Source: JACCXG01 sp963785755
GTDB lineage: Bacteria > Acidobacteriota > Vicinamibacteria > Vicinamibacterales > 2-12-FULL-66-21
DNA length: 64,000 nucleotides
Reading direction: 5' to 3'
Assembly (NCBI GenBank): GCA_963785755.1
Contig: CAWAXG010000075.1
Location: 372,001 to 436,000, forward strand
Within the stretch, counting starts at the first letter, position 1; each line of letters starts with the position of its first letter. The notes under the pieces are model-generated. The model had not been told where the DNA came from and made no database searches. It saw only the letters and a list, made by a program, of their open reading frames with translations. This document shows, piece after piece, positions 62,994-64,000 of the stretch. The position numbers and the translations under genes were made by a program.

Positions 62994-64000
62994 TCACACG
63001 GCTTCCATGACTTCGAGGGCGGTTTCCACCGCACCGGACGCGGTCGAAATCTGAATGCCCTGAACCAGCGGCCTGATCTCGGACAGCACTTCGCGAGCGA
63101 TGGCAATGCCCTCGGCCGCGGCGGTTCCCGATTCTTCGGCGCGCCGCATCCGATCGACCACCGACTCGGGTACGTGGACGCCCGGCACCTCGTTCGCCAT
63201 GAACTCGGCGTGCCGGAGGCTTTCGAGCGGCAGCACGCCGGCCAGGATCGGGATCCCCGTGCCATCGAGGCGCTTCAGGAACTCGGTGAACCCGGCCGCG
63301 TCGAACACCGGCTGAGTAATCGCGAACTCGGCGCCGGCCTCGACTTTGTATCGGAACCTGCGCACTTCCTCCTCAACGTCGGCGGCCCCTGGGTTCAGGG
63401 CCACCCCGATGTGGAACGCGGTCGGCTGACCGATCGATTGCTGACCGACATCGAGGCCGCGATTGAGTCGCGCAACGACGTTCGTCAGACCGATGGAGTC
63501 GACGTCGAATACCGCGGTCGCGTCCGGGTAGTCGCCGACCCTGGGCGGATCACCGGTGATGATCAGCACGTTGCGGACGCCCAGGGAGTGCGCGCCGAGC
63601 AGGTCCGACTGCATGCCGAGAAGGTTCCGATCGCGGCAGGCGTAATGGAGAACCGTCTCGAGGCCGGCCTGCTGCTGCACGACCAGGGAAGCGGCGAGCG
63701 CGCTCATGCGGGCGCTGGCCCGCGGCCCATCGGGGATGTTCACGAAATCCACGCCGTGGATGCGGAGCTGCCGCGACTGCTGAACGAGGCTCTCGGTGTC
63801 GTGGCCGCGCGGCGGCACCAGCTCGACGCTGACCGTGAACAGTCGGCGGGTGAGCGCGTTCGCGAGCCGCGACTTCTCCGCCCGCGCGACGGGCTGCGCT
63901 TCTGCGACCGAGTGCACGCGCGCGCCGTCCTTCGAACGGCTGACCGGCGCATGCGTCGTTGGCGACAGCGCGCGTACCGCCGTCTTGATGTGGCGGATGT
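62994..64000 (-). CDS. metF: Methylenetetrahydrofolate reductase part of a bifunctional gene (cut by window edge)
   Basis: From about 63890 to the stop at 62994 the text is MetF-like: FTVSVELVPPRGHDTESLVQ, VLHYACRDRNLLGMQSDLLG, ITGDPPRVGDYPDATAVFDV (folate/FAD site), GAEFAITQPVFDAAGFTEFL. The frame stays open to the window edge, reading IRHIKTAVRALSP before an Ala/Ser linker; this looks like the C-terminus of a homocysteine S-methyltransferase domain (HMT-MTHFR fusion, YitJ-like). Hence the gene is incomplete in this window. It uses 5-methyl-THF production for methionine synthesis. Confidence 0.88.
   Translation of the reverse strand, partial: IRHIKTAVRALSPTTHAPVSRSKDGARVHSVAEAQPVARAEKSRLANALTRRLFTVSVELVPPRGHDTESLVQQSRQLRIHGVDFVNIPDGPRASARMSALAASLVVQQQAGLETVLHYACRDRNLLGMQSDLLGAHSLGVRNVLIITGDPPRVGDYPDATAVFDVDSIGLTNVVARLNRGLDVGQQSIGQPTAFHIGVALNPGAADVEEEVRRFRYKVEAGAEFAITQPVFDAAGFTEFLKRLDGTGIPILAGVLPLESLRHAEFMANEVPGVHVPESVVDRMRRAEESGTAAAEGIAIAREVLSEIRPLVQGIQISTASGAVETALEVMEAV

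Overview
The window is GC-rich DNA from one bacterial chromosome, most likely a soil-type Acidobacteriota (Vicinamibacteria-like). That placement is inferred from long TonB-dependent receptors with an N-terminal carboxypeptidase-regulatory-like domain, a MoxR/DUF58/DUF4175/DUF4159 operon, CHAD proteins and a leuA-like lyase; no rRNA marker is present. I found no rRNA, tRNA, CRISPR array or intact insertion sequence. Several conserved genes carry single frameshifts (porin, mgtE, sixA, ppx, pstB, the caspase-like gene, a mannosyltransferase, a methyltransferase). Some sit in homopolymers, so assembly error competes with real decay throughout.

Region 1 (1-16.5 kb) is a phosphate/arsenate block: a pit low-affinity transporter with its PhoU-like partner, a fused nptA/pstS fossil, an O/P-type porin with pstS, a TonB-dependent receptor broken by many frameshifts, a second fossil pstS tail, then pstS-pstC-pstA. 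An arsenic set follows (arsC, arsM, divergent arsR with a palindromic operator), then an orphan phoB-type regulator. Promoters across this block and in front of pstB share arrays of a five-base half-site, roughly (G/T)TNAC, repeated every 11 bp. I read these as the PhoB operator of this organism.

Region 2 (16.5-21.7 kb) holds mgtE, a chimeric ORF joining a small hypothetical protein to the tail of a TonB receptor, glgC, and a secreted HEXXH protein. Region 3 (21.7-27.9 kb) is a polyphosphate/phosphate-signalling cluster: CHAD, SixA-like phosphatase and CHAD on the minus strand; Ppx/GppA-HD with a truncated thymidylate-kinase-like tail, pstB and phoU on the plus strand. The Pst transporter is thus split over two loci about 13 kb apart.

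Region 4 (27.9-38.7 kb) has yacG, gltA, an M28 peptidase, a leuA-like synthase, an FHA-GAF-SpoIIE phosphatase, an M20 amidohydrolase, a ZnuD-like TonB receptor with a small Cys/His protein, and a rhomboid that lacks its catalytic histidine.

Region 5 (38.9-52.6 kb) is one minus-strand operon of eight genes, most overlapping by a few bases: TPR/HExxH protein, DUF4159, MoxR ATPase, DUF58, BatA-like VWA protein, DUF4175 coiled coil, VWA/glutamine-amidotransferase-like protein, and a caspase-fold protein with an EF-hand but no obvious catalytic cysteine. This is the best candidate for a poorly described machine.

Region 6 (52.9-64 kb) has a beta-ketoacyl synthase, a geranylgeranyl-reductase-like flavoprotein, two isoprenylcysteine-methyltransferase-like membrane enzymes and a PIG-V-like mannosyltransferase, then lon, a glycosyltransferase, a pmtA-like methyltransferase and the truncated metF half of a bifunctional gene. 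Several gaps carry degenerate short-period repeats of at least four families; one forms a roughly 330-bp imperfect inverted repeat.
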